From an uncultured Piscirickettsiaceae bacterium (GTDB lineage: Bacteria; Pseudomonadota; Gammaproteobacteria; Methylococcales; Cycloclasticaceae): a stretch of DNA of 64,000 nucleotides. Below, one piece after another: positions 16,963-25,567 of this stretch. Each line of letters starts with the position of its first letter. Position 1 is the first letter of the stretch. Position numbers and translations under genes: made by a program. The notes under the pieces were generated by a model, which had not been told where the DNA came from, searched no databases, and worked only from the letters and a program-made list of their open reading frames with translations. Location of the stretch: the NCBI GenBank assembly GCA_913061075.1, contig CAJXSK010000002.1, positions 124,001-188,000 of the forward strand, written 5' to 3'.

Positions 16963-18190
16963 GTTGTTCGTATATTCTAAAGCCGGCAATATATGTTCCA
17001 GCTGCGGAGCCTAAGGTACTAAAAAAGAAAACAAGTAAGGTTCTCGATACTCTGTTTTTCCACCAACCACTCAGTTTTGCCACATCGTGCTTTAGCGTTG
17101 AAAAGTCACCAACGCGGGGTTTGCGTATCCAGGCTTCAACAGCAGCAGTGACCATGCCCGCCCCAACGGTTGGGTTTAGCGAGGTTAAAGGCGCTGCTAA
17201 AAAGGCAGTGATAATTGTAATAGGGTGAGCATTTGCCAATAAAGCACCTAACGCAGACAAACCGCCATTAATAACAACCCATTCAATAACAAGTTGCCAG
17301 CCTAATTCTGGTGCACGGTTAAAGCCAATGGCAAAACCAATAAATACCAATGAGACGATTAACCATGGAATAGCTTTTGGCCAACGGCTCGCTGGGGGGA
17401 TGGAGTCCAATTCAGCAATGCTTTTAGTGTCAGCCAAATCATTGTCTAAATAGTTTTTAATGCCTTTTAGGTGGCCTGCACCGATGACGACAAGCATGTT
17501 TTGGTGTTGGCTAGATGCTGCTTCTTCAGCAATGCGTTGTGCCATGTATTGGTCACGTTCATTGACCAGTGGCACGTAAATTTCTTTTGAGGACTCGGCA
17601 AATTGTGAGAATGTAGCATCTAACATATCGCCTTCTTTAAGTTTTTCTATGTCTTCTTCGCTGACCTTTTCCGAAAACATCACGCTGGCCAACAGACCAG
17701 AGAATAACTCCAAACGCTTCCACCAAGGTACGTTACGGTAAACACGTTTTAAGGTGGTGCCCACTTCACGGTCTATGAGCAATATGGGCAAGTCTTTTTC
17801 TTCAGCTAGGTTAGCTGCCATTTTCATTTCTGCGCCGGGTTCAATACCCAGCTCATCAGCCATTTTTTGTTGGAAAGAACCAAGAGCCAAACTGGCTGCT
17901 ACCATGGCAGCTTTACCGTTTTTGATAACGCTAAATAAATCCATTTGAGCAAGACTGTCTGGGTCAATTAACGCGTTATAACGGCTTTGGCACAATTCGA
18001 TGGCAACGCTATCAAACTGATCGCTGGATATGAGTGAATGAACGGCATCGGCGCTTGTTTTTGACACATGTGCCGTGCCTAATAACGTGATTTTACAGTC
18101 GTCAACAACGACTTCTTCAGTGGGTTGAGCAGCTAATTGGTTCAAATTATTACCGATGGTGAAAGTTGTATTGAAGGGCATTATACCCAT
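16955..18190 (-). CDS. TraB/PrgY family membrane protein
   Basis: A 411-residue protein of the TraB/PrgY/Tiki-like family. The N-terminal putative metalloprotease-like domain shows GTAHVSKTSADAVHSLI (about residues 33-49), the AIELCQSRYNALID block and a later VVIGAGHLKGI; these are the conserved GxxH, E and GxGH elements of the family. The C-terminal third is hydrophobic, with several membrane segments (WLIVSLVFIGFAIGF, IVVINGGLSALGALL and a final TLLVFFFSTLGSAAG). In enterococci PrgY limits pheromone activity; the role in proteobacteria is unknown. It probably sits in the inner membrane. It overlaps plsB by eight bases, tail to tail. Confidence 0.85.
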   Translation of the reverse strand: MGIMPFNTTFTIGNNLNQLAAQPTEEVVVDDCKITLLGTAHVSKTSADAVHSLISSDQFDSVAIELCQSRYNALIDPDSLAQMDLFSVIKNGKAAMVAASLALGSFQQKMADELGIEPGAEMKMAANLAEEKDLPILLIDREVGTTLKRVYRNVPWWKRLELFSGLLASVMFSEKVSEEDIEKLKEGDMLDATFSQFAESSKEIYVPLVNERDQYMAQRIAEEAASSQHQNMLVVIGAGHLKGIKNYLDNDLADTKSIAELDSIPPASRWPKAIPWLIVSLVFIGFAIGFNRAPELGWQLVIEWVVINGGLSALGALLANAHPITIITAFLAAPLTSLNPTVGAGMVTAAVEAWIRKPRVGDFSTLKHDVAKLSGWWKNRVSRTLLVFFFSTLGSAAGTYIAGFRIYEQLT

Positions 18191-18233
18191 AGGTTTGGTG
18201 TTTCACTCTAACGCTCGTATTGTTTTGTTGCTT

Positions 18234-19160
18234 TTAATAACGCGTAGTGAATTCATGTGCCCAATCATTTGCAACTAAGAACCCTCGGGTAGTTTCTATT
18301 GCAGAGTTAGGCTGTCGGCTATAGCCAGCAATGCATATGGGCCTTGGGTTGCTTTCGGCTAAAAATATATCTACTAATTCATCATGACAGTAAGTGTCAG
18401 TAGTAGCGCTAAATTCTTGTGGCGCAAACCATTGGTCTTTATTTAGAATCGCCCATGTCATGTTGCCGTGGCTAGTATTTGTGTTGAAATCATTTGCACG
18501 TGTCCACCACCCGGCCTGGTGATCGTTAGATATATGGAGTGGGGAATACTGATGGTCATTTGAGATGGGATGAAATAACCGCCCCTTCAATAAACAAATC
18601 CGTTGGTCAATGTGAATGCCGAGTGTGTTTAATTGATTAGTTGCGCAGGCATGACTGGATAATTGACTTTGTTTTGTTTGCATCTGTTCAAATTTAATGT
18701 CCAAACGGTCTCTAAGCATGGGGCCATGCCAGTTAGCAAGCTGAAGAGTATCGCCGATACCTAAATAAAATTTGCAAGCCACTTCCCAATGTTGGGTTTT
18801 ATTTAATAGTGTATCTCGGACGATGAAGTCGAATTCTCCAATGGTTCTGTTCTCATCTTGAATTTGCAGGTTTTGAGCAAGAATCTTATATCGCTTGTTA
18901 AGCTTAAAAAAGAAACTTAACAAGGTTTCAAAACGGTGGCCCAAACGTTTGTCTTTTTGTTGCTCAAGGAGGTCATGCAGTTCAAAAGGATTAGCATCCA
19001 ACTGACGTAGCAGGTCGTTTACTTCTTCGTATTGTTGCAACCAAAACGTACTGTTAGTCCAATGGGTGTGGTTAATCGTTTCTTGAATAATAGGAGGGCT
19101 GTTAATTAGCCAAGCAAGGTCTCTTACAGAAGTGTGTTTGAACGGTAGTGTTTTGAGCAA
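18234..19160 (-). CDS. DUF1853 family protein
   Basis: A protein of about 309 residues of the DUF1853 family, whose function is unknown. The family opening, SVRDLAWLINSPPII, is present near the N-terminus. The later RFETLLSFFFKLNKRYKILAQNL and TIGEFDFIVRD stretches resemble a restriction-endonuclease-like core (E ... D ... ExxxK-like with EVACKFYLG). Nuclease activity has not been shown in the family and is inference only. The start is set at TTG 19160, preceded by GAGGAAT and lying seven bases after the UPF0149 stop. An upstream TTG at 19205 would overlap that gene by 38 bases. Confidence 0.78.
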   Translation of the reverse strand: MLKTLPFKHTSVRDLAWLINSPPIIQETINHTHWTNSTFWLQQYEEVNDLLRQLDANPFELHDLLEQQKDKRLGHRFETLLSFFFKLNKRYKILAQNLQIQDENRTIGEFDFIVRDTLLNKTQHWEVACKFYLGIGDTLQLANWHGPMLRDRLDIKFEQMQTKQSQLSSHACATNQLNTLGIHIDQRICLLKGRLFHPISNDHQYSPLHISNDHQAGWWTRANDFNTNTSHGNMTWAILNKDQWFAPQEFSATTDTYCHDELVDIFLAESNPRPICIAGYSRQPNSAIETTRGFLVANDWAHEFTTRY

Positions 19161-19167
19161 GGCTATT

Positions 19168-19671
19168 TTATTCCTCGGGGGCGTTAAGTAATAGATATAG
19201 GTCAATAACGCAATCGGGGATTTTTTCAGCCATGCGGTCTAATAAATCATCATCTTGGGCAATGTCTTCTAGTTCTTCATTTAATAATTCTGAACAGCTA
19301 AGTATGGGTAATGTGAGTTCAGCGATATCTTCAGGGTGGGTGGAAAACCACGCCTCCTCTTGAAAAAATATGCCTTGCATAAAGCCTGAGCTCCACAAAA
19401 TCAACACGTCTTCATCTTCTATGCCGGTTTCAGGAATGTCAGGGAATTCATTATTAAGTAGGGATTGCTTAATGTTGTTTTGAAGCGCAATGATGGTTTC
19501 TTTTATAGGGGCGCTGACTGGGGTGTCGGGCAAAATTTCATCCAATACCTTTGTTTCATCAGCAGCACTTGGTTGAATGGCTAAGCTAGTCAAAAAGCCA
19601 TGCATTTCAGGGTAATACATAACGTCGTCTGACAAGTCATCAGAATCAAAAAAATCTATTAATGTATCCAT
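19168..19671 (-). CDS. UPF0149 (YecA/YgfB) family protein
   Basis: A 167-residue acidic, all-helical cytoplasmic protein of the UPF0149 family. Family marks are the early MHGFLTSLAIQPS motif (about residues 23-35) and the central LILWSSGFMQGIF (about 90-102). The C-terminal SEC-C zinc motif found in some YecA proteins is absent, so this is the short YgfB-like form. YgfB in Pseudomonas influences ampDh3 expression and beta-lactam resistance, but I cannot assign that role here. It lies between the CDGSH gene (ten bases upstream) and the DUF1853 gene (seven bases downstream), forming a three-gene transcription unit. Confidence 0.85.
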   Translation of the reverse strand: MDTLIDFFDSDDLSDDVMYYPEMHGFLTSLAIQPSAADETKVLDEILPDTPVSAPIKETIIALQNNIKQSLLNNEFPDIPETGIEDEDVLILWSSGFMQGIFFQEEAWFSTHPEDIAELTLPILSCSELLNEELEDIAQDDDLLDRMAEKIPDCVIDLYLLLNAPEE

Positions 19672-19681
19672 AATTTAGACC

Positions 19682-19909
19682 TTATTTATTATGGCTGCCA
19701 TCGCACCAAGGCATATTGGCCGATTTTTTACAGCCACAAACATATAGCTCTCCATCTCTTTTCGCAACATGTACCAACGGTCTGATGCCATCAGTTTGCC
19801 TATGGCTGCCGTCACAAAGAGGGGCCTTAGCAGTTTTACCGCATTGGCAAATATAGACTTCTTCATTTTCTTTGGCAGGCAGGATGTGAGGTGACTGTTT
19901 GCTGTACAT
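19682..19909 (-). CDS. Two-motif CDGSH iron-sulfur protein
   Basis: A 75-residue protein with two CDGSH [2Fe-2S] motifs. The first is C-Q-C-G-K-T-A-K-A-P-L-CDGSH and the second is C-G-C-K-K-S-A-N-M-P-WCDGSH at the very C-terminus. Each has the three-cysteine, one-histidine ligand set of mitoNEET-type proteins. Such proteins are thought to act in iron-sulfur transfer or electron transfer; the bacterial role is unclear. A good ribosome binding site (GGAG, then seven bases) precedes the ATG. It heads the minus-strand unit with UPF0149 and DUF1853 and is divergent from the symporter gene. Confidence 0.93.
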   Translation of the reverse strand: MYSKQSPHILPAKENEEVYICQCGKTAKAPLCDGSHRQTDGIRPLVHVAKRDGELYVCGCKKSANMPWCDGSHNK

Positions 19910-19960
19910 ATTCGTTCTCCGAGTGATTGGATTGATTCGGGTAATATTGTGTAATAATGG

Positions 19961-21328
19961 ATGGAAAATAACATAAACGTAGAGCCGCCCGATATGGAAA
20001 CATTAACACAGCTTCTTTCATCAATCAGCAGTTTTGTCTGGGGGCCGGTTATATTAACTCTGTTATTGGGTACAGGTTTGTATTTAATGGTAGGGCTTGC
20101 CTTTTTACCCTTGCGACAATTAATGAATACATTCTCATTACTGTGGAGAGGGCGAGAAAGTAATGAGTTAGATGATGGCGAAATTAGCCCCTTTACTGCA
20201 TTAATGACGTCCCTTGCGGCGACGATTGGCACAGGCAATATAGCGGGTGTTGCAACAGCTATATTTTTAGGCGGGCCAGGCGCTATTTTTTGGATGTGGA
20301 TGACGGCATTGGTTGGAATGGCAACGAAATACGCTGAAGCGGTGTTAGCTGTTAAGTACCGCGAAGTTGATAAAAATGGCGCGTATGTAGGTGGGCCAAT
20401 GTACTACATCAAAAACGGTTTGGGAGCCCAGTGGCATTGGCTGGCAGTTGCTTTCGCACTATTTGGTGCTATTGCGGCATTTGGTATTGGCAATACAATT
20501 CAAGCCAACTCGGTTGCTGATGTATTAAATAGCACATTGGATATACCACTCTGGTTAACAGGGTTCGTGATGGCTGCTATTGTCTATGTGGTATTGATTG
20601 GTGGTATTAAACGTATCGGAAATGTGGCGTCTAAGTTGGTGCCTTTTATGGGTGTTGCGTATGTATTAGGTGCAAGTATTATTATTATTCAACGACTAGA
20701 TTCTGTGCCAACAGCGCTACAATTAATTGTAAATGATGCGTTTACGGGTACTGCGGCTGCAGGCGGGTTTGCTGGTGCAGGCATTATGGCGGCGATTCGT
20801 TTTGGTGTGGCACGTGGTGTTTTCTCGAATGAAGCTGGGCTGGGTACGGCACCTATTGCTCATGCAGCTGCGAAGACAAACAGCCCAGTTAGGCAAGGTA
20901 AAATTGCGATGTTGGGAACGTTTATCGATACCATCGTTATTTGTACGATGACGGCATTGGTCATTATTCTTACGGGTAGTTGGACGAGTGGTGAAACGGG
21001 TTCATCTTTATCTGCACGTGCGTTTAGTATGGGCTTACCTGGTTATGGCGAGTATGTCGTGAGTTTTGGCTTAGCTATTTTTGCGTTAACAACGTTGCTC
21101 GGATGGAGCTATTACGGTGAGCGATGCGCTGGTTTTCTATTAGGGGAAAAAATTATTCCTTGGTACAGAATTGCGTGGGTATTAGTGATACCGGTTGGCG
21201 CAATAATGGATTTGGAGTTTCTTTGGTTATTGGCAGATGTGCTAAACGGCTTGATGGCAATACCTAATTTAATAGCATTGTTACTGCTTAGCCCCATCGT
21301 TTTTAAAATCAGTAGGAATAAAAAATGA
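19961..21328 (+). CDS. Alanine/sodium symporter, AGCS family
   Basis: A 455-residue polytopic inner-membrane transporter of the alanine-or-glycine:cation symporter family. The signatures are FVWGPVILTLLLGTGLYL near the N-terminus, SLAATIGTGNIAGVATAI (about residues 87-104), MWMTALVGMATKYAEA and FSNEAGLGTAPIAHAAAKT near residue 290. About 10-11 membrane helices are visible. It should import alanine or glycine with sodium, which fits a marine or sodium-using organism but does not prove it. A second in-frame ATG at 19994 (METLTQ) may be the true start, since TAATAT, a possible -10, lies only 14 bases before the first ATG. Confidence 0.93.
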   Translation: MENNINVEPPDMETLTQLLSSISSFVWGPVILTLLLGTGLYLMVGLAFLPLRQLMNTFSLLWRGRESNELDDGEISPFTALMTSLAATIGTGNIAGVATAIFLGGPGAIFWMWMTALVGMATKYAEAVLAVKYREVDKNGAYVGGPMYYIKNGLGAQWHWLAVAFALFGAIAAFGIGNTIQANSVADVLNSTLDIPLWLTGFVMAAIVYVVLIGGIKRIGNVASKLVPFMGVAYVLGASIIIIQRLDSVPTALQLIVNDAFTGTAAAGGFAGAGIMAAIRFGVARGVFSNEAGLGTAPIAHAAAKTNSPVRQGKIAMLGTFIDTIVICTMTALVIILTGSWTSGETGSSLSARAFSMGLPGYGEYVVSFGLAIFALTTLLGWSYYGERCAGFLLGEKIIPWYRIAWVLVIPVGAIMDLEFLWLLADVLNGLMAIPNLIALLLLSPIVFKISRNKK

Positions 21329-21354
21329 TGCCTAATTTAAGATGATATAAGTAC

Positions 21355-21774
21355 CTAGGCACTTATTGCTTGATATCGTTTTATGGGTGGGTTTAATGAC
21401 TGAAGTTGGTAGTTTAACCATTTCTCTAATAAATAATTTAATGCCCATTTTTGGTTCAAAACATCGCGAGGTGAGCGCGCTTCTTTTGCAGAAGAAGGCG
21501 TGTAACCGTCGATGCTAATAACTTCTACAGACTTAGTATCTAAATAGACTCGACATGTAAAACAGCCTGACGATGACGGTTCGCTAGTTCCTCGCTGTTT
21601 TAATTCTATGATGTGTGTATAGGGCCCTTTTTCTAGAATATCTATGGCGATGAGCGGTGTCCCCAATTTTGCGTCGTGCAGAGGTGGGCTTAAGCGTTGT
21701 AGTTTTGCGTAATTTTCTTCACACAGCATTTGCAAACAAAACGACTTGTTAATCGGCCGAACTTGATTAAACAT
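21355..21774 (-). CDS. DUF1249 (YqiB-like) protein
   Basis: A 139-residue protein that fits the DUF1249/YqiB pattern. A short N-terminal helix with LQMLCEENYAKLQRLSPPL is followed by an antiparallel beta region (HIIELKQRG, then CRVYLDTKSVEVISIDGYTP) and a C-terminal helix, WALNYLLEKWLNYQL. No function is established for the family and no catalytic motif is visible. Its ATG overlaps the queD stop by one base (TAATG), indicating coupled translation in the PilZ-queD-DUF1249 operon. In enterobacteria yqiB sits beside cpdA, which is not the case here. Confidence 0.65.
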   Translation of the reverse strand: MFNQVRPINKSFCLQMLCEENYAKLQRLSPPLHDAKLGTPLIAIDILEKGPYTHIIELKQRGTSEPSSSGCFTCRVYLDTKSVEVISIDGYTPSSAKEARSPRDVLNQKWALNYLLEKWLNYQLQSLNPPIKRYQAISA

Positions 21775-22178
21775 TAATCAATTGAGTAGCCTGCATTTGC
21801 GCTATCCGTTTCCCATACAGATACGTCTTTTACGGGGAAGCCACCTTGGGCGACATGGTCAAAAATTATCTTTGCAAGAAACTCTGCAGTAGGGTGTTCA
21901 TCAACGACCATCACGCGTTCGCCAGCTTGTTGAAGTAACGGTAAAACAGGGTCGTCTTTATGCAACAACATATTGTGATCAAAGGTGTCATCTAACCAGG
22001 TTGCAACAAACTTTTTTATATCAGAAAAATCGTACACCATACCTTGTTCATTAAGCGTTTTAGATTCTAAAGTTATTGCTACTTGAGCAGAATGCCCGTG
22101 GAGATGTTTGCACTTACCGGGATGGTTCATCAACCGGTGTCCGTAACAGAATGTGAACTTTTTGGTTATACGATACAA
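21774..22178 (-). CDS. queD: 6-carboxy-tetrahydropterin synthase QueD family
   Basis: A 134-residue PTPS/QueD-family enzyme, converting dihydroneopterin triphosphate to 6-carboxy-tetrahydropterin on the route to queuosine and other deazapurines. Zinc-binding histidines are visible in FCYGHRL and in CKHLHGHSAQV, the last including the catalytic cysteine-type CxxxHGH. The VYDFSDIK and DHNMLLHKDD stretches and the late PTAEFLAKII are family-typical. It starts with TTG, preceded by GAGG eight bases upstream, and no better ATG exists. No other queuosine genes are in the window. It lies 14 bases after the PilZ gene. Confidence 0.93.
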   Translation of the reverse strand: MYRITKKFTFCYGHRLMNHPGKCKHLHGHSAQVAITLESKTLNEQGMVYDFSDIKKFVATWLDDTFDHNMLLHKDDPVLPLLQQAGERVMVVDEHPTAEFLAKIIFDHVAQGGFPVKDVSVWETDSANAGYSID

Positions 22179-22192
22179 ATGGGAAACCTCAG

Positions 22193-22492
22193 TTAAGTTG
22201 CTTTAATGCCTTCAATAGTAGCGGCTACTTCATATGCGTTGCCATCTACTTCAACCACTCTAACAATTTGGATTAGTGCATTGAGCGGCGGGGTGATTTG
22301 GTTAATGGGGCTGACAGTTATATCTAAAGAAGAGCCTTCTTCAACAAAACTCTCGGTGCTGAATAATATACCCGCTGCACTTAAGTTTATACTGTACCCC
22401 GTGCTTTTTTTACTAGAACCTGGCCGCATAAACGACATTTCACAATGGGCGTCCATTCTAATAAACTTTCTGTTTTCTGATGGGTCAATCAT
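22193..22492 (-). CDS. Single-domain PilZ protein (cyclic-di-GMP receptor)
   Basis: A 99-residue protein made of one PilZ domain. The two cyclic-di-GMP-binding elements are present: an RxxxR-type motif in NRKFIRMD (residues 7-14) and the NLSAAG motif (D/N-x-S-x-x-G) near residues 32-37. It should therefore bind cyclic di-GMP in the cytoplasm. It heads a minus-strand operon with queD and DUF1249, an unusual company whose meaning I cannot read. Three GGDEF-domain proteins in this window could supply its ligand. It is divergent from phbB across 241 bases. Confidence 0.88.
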   Translation of the reverse strand: MIDPSENRKFIRMDAHCEMSFMRPGSSKKSTGYSINLSAAGILFSTESFVEEGSSLDITVSPINQITPPLNALIQIVRVVEVDGNAYEVAATIEGIKAT

Positions 22493-22650
22493 ATGTGCCT
22501 CATATGGTTAAAGGGTTGAGTGTCGAATAAATTGTAGTCTAAATTGCATCGGCTAGTGAACTTTAAAAAATTGTCATTGAATATTATCGGAATAAATTGT
22601 ATTTTGACGGTATTAAGTTACAGTTGGTGAAGCAGCAAAAAGCGGATATA

Positions 22651-22679
22651 TTGCAACGCAACATTTTTTTAGGTACAAT
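22651..22679 (+). promoter_or_regulatory. Promoter of phbB with a TTGC-N3-GCAA repeat
   Basis: The -35 TTGCAA (22651-22656) and -10 TACAAT (22674-22679) are separated by 17 bases, about 55 bases before the phbB ATG. The -35 lies within TTGCAACGCAA, an inverted repeat with three-base spacer similar in layout to PhaR-type operators (CTGC-N3-4-GCAG). The operator reading is inference. Confidence 0.55.
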
Positions 22680-22733
22680 ACAATTGCTTTCTTATACAAG
22701 CATTAATTTAAATTATAATAAAAGGGAAATAAA

Positions 22734-23471
22734 ATGTGTCAACGAGTTGCATTAGTAACAGGTGGTACGGGTGGTATTGGTGAAGCAGTATGCCAACGTT
22801 TTGTTCAGGACGGTTATAAAGTAGTTGCTGCTTATAACAACAAAGAAAAAGCAGAGGCGTGGCAAATAGCTCAAAAAGAAGCGGGTTTCGATATCGACAT
22901 CGTTCATTGCCCAGTAACAGACTTCGACGCCTGTGGCGTTGCCATTAAATGGGTTGAAGACAATGTTGGCCCTATCGATATTCTAGTGAACAATGCGGGT
23001 ATTACTAAAGACGGCATGTTCAAAAAAATGCCTATCGAACGTTGGGATGCGGTGATTGATACGAATTTGAACAGCGTATTTAACATGACACGTCAAGTCT
23101 TTGAAGGCATGGTTGAACGTGGTTTTGGTCGTATCATCAACGTTTCATCAGTAAATGGTCAATTAGGCCAAATGGGTCAAGTTAACTATTCTGCTGCTAA
23201 AGCTGGCATGCACGGTTTCACTAAAGCACTAGCTCGCGAAACTGCACGTAAAGGCGTTACAGTTAATACAATTTCTCCAGGCTACGTTGCGACACCCATG
23301 GTGATGGCGATTGCTGAAGACGTTCGTAAGAAGATTGAAGGTGGTATTCCAACAGGTCGGTTATGTAAGCCTGAAGAAATTGCCCACGGCATTTCATTTT
23401 TAGCCAGTGAATTGGCTGCTTACACAACAGGTTCTGATTTGAGCATGAACGGTGGTTTGTTTATGCATTAA
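22734..23471 (+). CDS. phbB: Acetoacetyl-CoA reductase (SDR family)
   Basis: A 245-residue short-chain dehydrogenase of the PhbB/PhaB type, reducing acetoacetyl-CoA to (R)-3-hydroxybutyryl-CoA with NADPH for polyhydroxybutyrate synthesis. The cofactor motif is TGGTGGIG (residues 9-16), with NNAG in ILVNNAGITKDGMF. The catalytic Ser-Tyr-Lys set is seen in NVSSVNGQLGQMGQVNYSAAKAG. The PhbB-specific VNTISPGYVATPMV and LSMNGGLFMH C-terminus are present. No phaA or phaC is nearby, so the rest of the pathway must lie elsewhere. It has its own promoter and a strong terminator, so it is probably monocistronic. Confidence 0.93.
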   Translation: MCQRVALVTGGTGGIGEAVCQRFVQDGYKVVAAYNNKEKAEAWQIAQKEAGFDIDIVHCPVTDFDACGVAIKWVEDNVGPIDILVNNAGITKDGMFKKMPIERWDAVIDTNLNSVFNMTRQVFEGMVERGFGRIINVSSVNGQLGQMGQVNYSAAKAGMHGFTKALARETARKGVTVNTISPGYVATPMVMAIAEDVRKKIEGGIPTGRLCKPEEIAHGISFLASELAAYTTGSDLSMNGGLFMH

Positions 23472-23477
23472 AAATCA

Positions 23478-23510
23478 AAAAGGGCAGCTTTAAAAGCTGC
23501 CCTTTTTTTT
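23478..23510 (+). terminator. Rho-independent terminator after phbB
   Basis: A GC-rich hairpin, AAAGGGCAGCTT with its complement AAGCTGCCCTTT, has a four-base loop and is followed by a run of T. It begins about seven bases after the phbB stop and separates phbB from acsA. Confidence 0.92.
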
Positions 23511-23564
23511 GATATAAAAAATAAAAATAGTAACAAAGAAATATAATCATTAAAGGAAAGGAAT

Positions 23565-25505
23565 ATGTCAGAAGGTAAGGTTTATAAAGTTAGAGGCGAC
23601 ATTGCAGCTCGTGCGCATATTAACAAAGCACAATATGAAGCTGAATATAAGCGTTCAATTGAGGACAATGATGGTTTCTGGAACGAGAAAGCTAAAGAAT
23701 TTTTAACGTGGTCGCAAGAATGGGATACCACGGTTGAATATGATTTCCCTAAAGGTGAGGTACAGTGGTTTAAAGGCGGCAAGTTAAACGTGAGTGTTAA
23801 CTGTTTAGACCGTCACTTAGAAACACGCGGTGATCAACCGGCCATTATTTGGGAAAGTGATGACCCAGAAGTCGATAAGACTTACACATACAAAGAATTA
23901 CATGCAGAAGTGTGTAAATTTGCCAATGGCCTTAAGTCATTAGGCGTTAATAAAGGCGATCGCGTTTGTATCTATATGCCGATGGTGGCAGAAGCGGCGA
24001 TTGCGATGTTAGCGTGTGCCAGAATCGGTGCGGTTCATTTAATTGTTTTCGGTGGTTTCTCTGCAGATGCGCTTAAAGATCGTATTGCGGATTCTGAAAC
24101 AGCGTTGGTTATTGTGACCGACGAAAGCGTTCGTGGCGGTAAAGCGGTTCCTCTAAAAACAAATGCAGATAAAGCGTTAGAAAGCTGCCCATTAGTAACA
24201 AACATGGTAGTTGTAAAACGCACAGGCGGTGATATTGCTTGGAAAGATGGCCGTGATGTTTGGTATCACGAGTTATTAGAAGCAGCATCAAGCGATTGTC
24301 CTGCTGAAGAAATGGATTCAGAAGATCCATTATTTATTCTATATACATCCGGTTCAACAGGTAAGCCAAAAGGTGTTGTGCATACAACAGGTGGTTACTT
24401 GTTACACGCAGCCATGTCGCACAAGTATATTTTTGACTATCAAGAAGGCGATATTTACTGGTGTACAGCTGACGTGGGCTGGGTAACTGGTCATTCGTAT
24501 ATAGTTTATGGCCCATTAGCAAATGGTGCTAGAACATTGGTGTTTGAAGGCGTCCCAACGTACCCAGATGCGTCTCGTTTCTGGAAAGTATGTGAAAAAC
24601 ATAAGGTTAATATTTTCTATACAGCACCAACAGCCATTCGCGCACTTATGGCAAAAGGCGATAGCTACGTAGAAGCCTGCGATTTAAGTAACTTAAGAAT
24701 ACTGGGTAGTGTGGGCGAGCCAATTAACCCAGAAGCATGGGAATGGTATTACCATAAGATTGGCGGCGGCCGTTGCCCAATTGTTGATACGTGGTGGCAA
24801 ACAGAAACAGGTGGCATTTTGATGACGCCACTGCCAGGTGCAACTGATTTGAAGCCAGGTTCTGCAATGCAGCCTTTCTTTGGGGTTGAATTCGGTTTAG
24901 TTGATAATGACGGTAAAGAAGTAACCGGCAATCCGGCAGAAGGTATTTTGGTGATTAAAAAACCGTGGCCTGGCATGTTTAGAACCTTGTTCGGTGACCA
25001 CCAGCGTTATATCGATGCATACTTCGCTAACTATCCTGGTTTGTATTTTCCTGGTGATGGTGCGCGCCGTGATGACGATGGCGACTATTGGATTACCGGC
25101 CGAGTAGATGACGTGATTAACGTATCGGGTCACCGGATGGGTACGGCTGAAGTTGAAAGTGCGCTCGTGCTTCACCCAGCAGTAGCGGAAGCGGCGGTAA
25201 TTGGTTATCCGCATGATATTAAAGGCCAGGGTATTTATACGTTTGTTACGTTGATGGACGGCGTAGAGCCAACGGATGAATTACGTAAAGAGTTGGTGAT
25301 GCACGTGCGTAAAGAAATTGGCCCGATTGCGTCTCCAGATGTTATTCAGTGGGCGCCAGGTTTACCTAAAACACGTTCAGGTAAAATCATGCGTCGTGTA
25401 TTACGTAAAATTTCTGAAAACTTGATTGATGAATTAGGTGATACGTCAACATTAGCAGACCCATCTGTGGTGGATGATCTGATTGCTAATCGCCCTAATA
25501 AGTAA
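23565..25505 (+). CDS. acsA: Acetyl-CoA synthetase (AMP-forming)
   Basis: A 646-residue acetate-CoA ligase that activates acetate through acetyl-AMP in the cytoplasm. The P-loop [20 protein letters not shown] begins near residue 263, followed by [11 protein letters not shown] (near 411) and [20 protein letters not shown] (near 498). The regulatory C-terminal [14 protein letters not shown] contains the lysine that is acetylated in this family. The length (about 650) is normal. A ribosome binding site, AAAGGAAAGGA, precedes the ATG. The gene sits between two terminators, so it is a single-gene unit. Confidence 0.97.
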   Translation: MSEGKVYKVRGDIAARAHINKAQYEAEYKRSIEDNDGFWNEKAKEFLTWSQEWDTTVEYDFPKGEVQWFKGGKLNVSVNCLDRHLETRGDQPAIIWESDDPEVDKTYTYKELHAEVCKFANGLKSLGVNKGDRVCIYMPMVAEAAIAMLACARIGAVHLIVFGGFSADALKDRIADSETALVIVTDESVRGGKAVPLKTNADKALESCPLVTNMVVVKRTGGDIAWKDGRDVWYHELLEAASSDCPAEEMDSEDPLFILYTSGSTGKPKGVVHTTGGYLLHAAMSHKYIFDYQEGDIYWCTADVGWVTGHSYIVYGPLANGARTLVFEGVPTYPDASRFWKVCEKHKVNIFYTAPTAIRALMAKGDSYVEACDLSNLRILGSVGEPINPEAWEWYYHKIGGGRCPIVDTWWQTETGGILMTPLPGATDLKPGSAMQPFFGVEFGLVDNDGKEVTGNPAEGILVIKKPWPGMFRTLFGDHQRYIDAYFANYPGLYFPGDGARRDDDGDYWITGRVDDVINVSGHRMGTAEVESALVLHPAVAEAAVIGYPHDIKGQGIYTFVTLMDGVEPTDELRKELVMHVRKEIGPIASPDVIQWAPGLPKTRSGKIMRRVLRKISENLIDELGDTSTLADPSVVDDLIANRPNK

Positions 25506-25520
25506 GAAACGTTAGTTCTA

Positions 25521-25549
25521 AAAAAGCCCGCATTATGCGGGCTTTTTTT
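25521..25549. terminator. Bidirectional terminator between acsA and gap
   Basis: A perfect hairpin, AAAGCCCGCA with complement TGCGGGCTTT around a three-base loop, is flanked by A-run on the left and T-run on the right. It can end transcription of acsA and of the convergent gap gene. Confidence 0.92.
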
Positions 25550-25567
25550 GTCTTAAATATTTGTAGA

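Noticed and set aside
19675-20238. A 187-codon minus-strand frame crossing the CDGSH gene, its upstream region and the symporter start.
   Set aside because: It is out of frame with the CDGSH motifs and opposite conserved symporter residues; no family pattern.
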